Assembly (NCBI GenBank): GCA_934661735.1
Contig: CAKUJN010000114.1
Coordinates: 1-5,450, forward strand
Length of the DNA stretch: 5,450 nucleotides
From: an uncultured Oscillospiraceae bacterium
GTDB taxonomy: Bacteria; Bacillota; Clostridia; Oscillospirales; Oscillospiraceae
Reading direction: 5' to 3'
Shown here: piece after piece, positions 5,384 through 5,450 of the stretch
Layout: every line of letters starts with the position of its first letter
Numbering within the stretch: position 1 is the first letter of the stretch
Notes under the pieces: model-generated
Told to the model about the DNA's origin: nothing
The model's database searches: none
The model's input: the letters and a program-made list of their open reading frames with translations, nothing else
Translations under genes and position numbers: made by a program

Positions 5384-5450
5384 GCCGCCGAACACTGGCG
5401 GTTCTTTTCCGGTATTCACCGGACTTCCTCTTTTGCGGTGACACCTCAAC
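5384..5450 (+). repeat. Structured dispersed repeat, copy B (multi-hairpin, gene 3' end)
   Basis: Read rightward, in the direction of rny, it has stem GCCGCC/GGCGGT (loop GAACACT) then TTCTTTT. A second stem TCCGGT/ACCGGA with loop ATTC follows, then CCTCTTTT, and a third imperfect palindrome TTGCGGTG-A-CACCTCAA. It matches copy A (106-172, minus strand) in order, spacing and stem pairing. It runs off the right edge of the window, so its full length is not visible; if copy A is a guide, a CCCACTTTTTCTG-type inverted repeat may follow. Confidence 0.7.

Noticed and set aside
1..5450. CRISPR array, tRNA, rRNA, insertion sequence or phage genes
   Set aside because: I saw no evenly spaced direct repeats, no tRNA-like cloverleaf with conserved arms, no rRNA motifs and no transposase, integrase or phage protein in any frame.

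Overview
The window looks like chromosomal DNA from a GC-rich, low-complexity-free Firmicute, most likely a gut-type clostridium of the Oscillospirales (Ruminococcaceae/Oscillospiraceae) kind. The reasons are an RNase Y gene (a Firmicutes hallmark), strong GGAGG-type ribosome binding sites, sigma-A-like promoters, biotin uptake through an ECF-type BioY, and high-GC codon usage. This placement is inference; no taxonomic marker settles it.

Layout from left to right. Positions 1-192 hold no convincing gene but do hold structured repeat DNA, including a 13-bp perfect inverted repeat. Then come three leftward genes: a small membrane-anchored HTH (XRE) protein (193-546), a nitroreductase-family flavoprotein (679-1203), and the biotin ligase/biotin repressor BirA (1347-2342). 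A compact divergent control region (2343-2444) holds a BirA operator overlapping the bioY promoter. bioY, the biotin transporter S-component, runs rightward (2445-2996). Its 3' end overlaps, tail to tail, a leftward gene (2989-3462) for a zinc-ribbon/DUF2007-like/transmembrane protein. A 327-nt gene-free stretch (3463-3789) carries a rightward terminator, a strong promoter and a leader for rny. RNase Y (3790-5349) is followed by its own terminator and then by a second copy of the structured repeat seen at the left end.

How the genes work together. birA and bioY form a biotin-sensing and biotin-uptake pair: biotinoyl-AMP-loaded BirA should bind the perfect 12-bp-arm operator and shut off bioY, and perhaps birA itself. 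No biotin synthesis genes are present, and no ECF ATPase or T-component, so uptake probably relies on a shared energizing module encoded elsewhere. RNase Y is the membrane-bound endonuclease that starts mRNA decay; it is a housekeeping gene with its own promoter. The nitroreductase, zinc-ribbon protein and membrane HTH protein have no clear link to these pathways.

The least ordinary observation is the pair of related multi-hairpin elements at 106-172 and 5384-5450. Both lie just past the 3' end of a gene, both have the same orientation relative to that gene, and their stems carry compensatory base changes. Most of the window is otherwise ordinary core genome.
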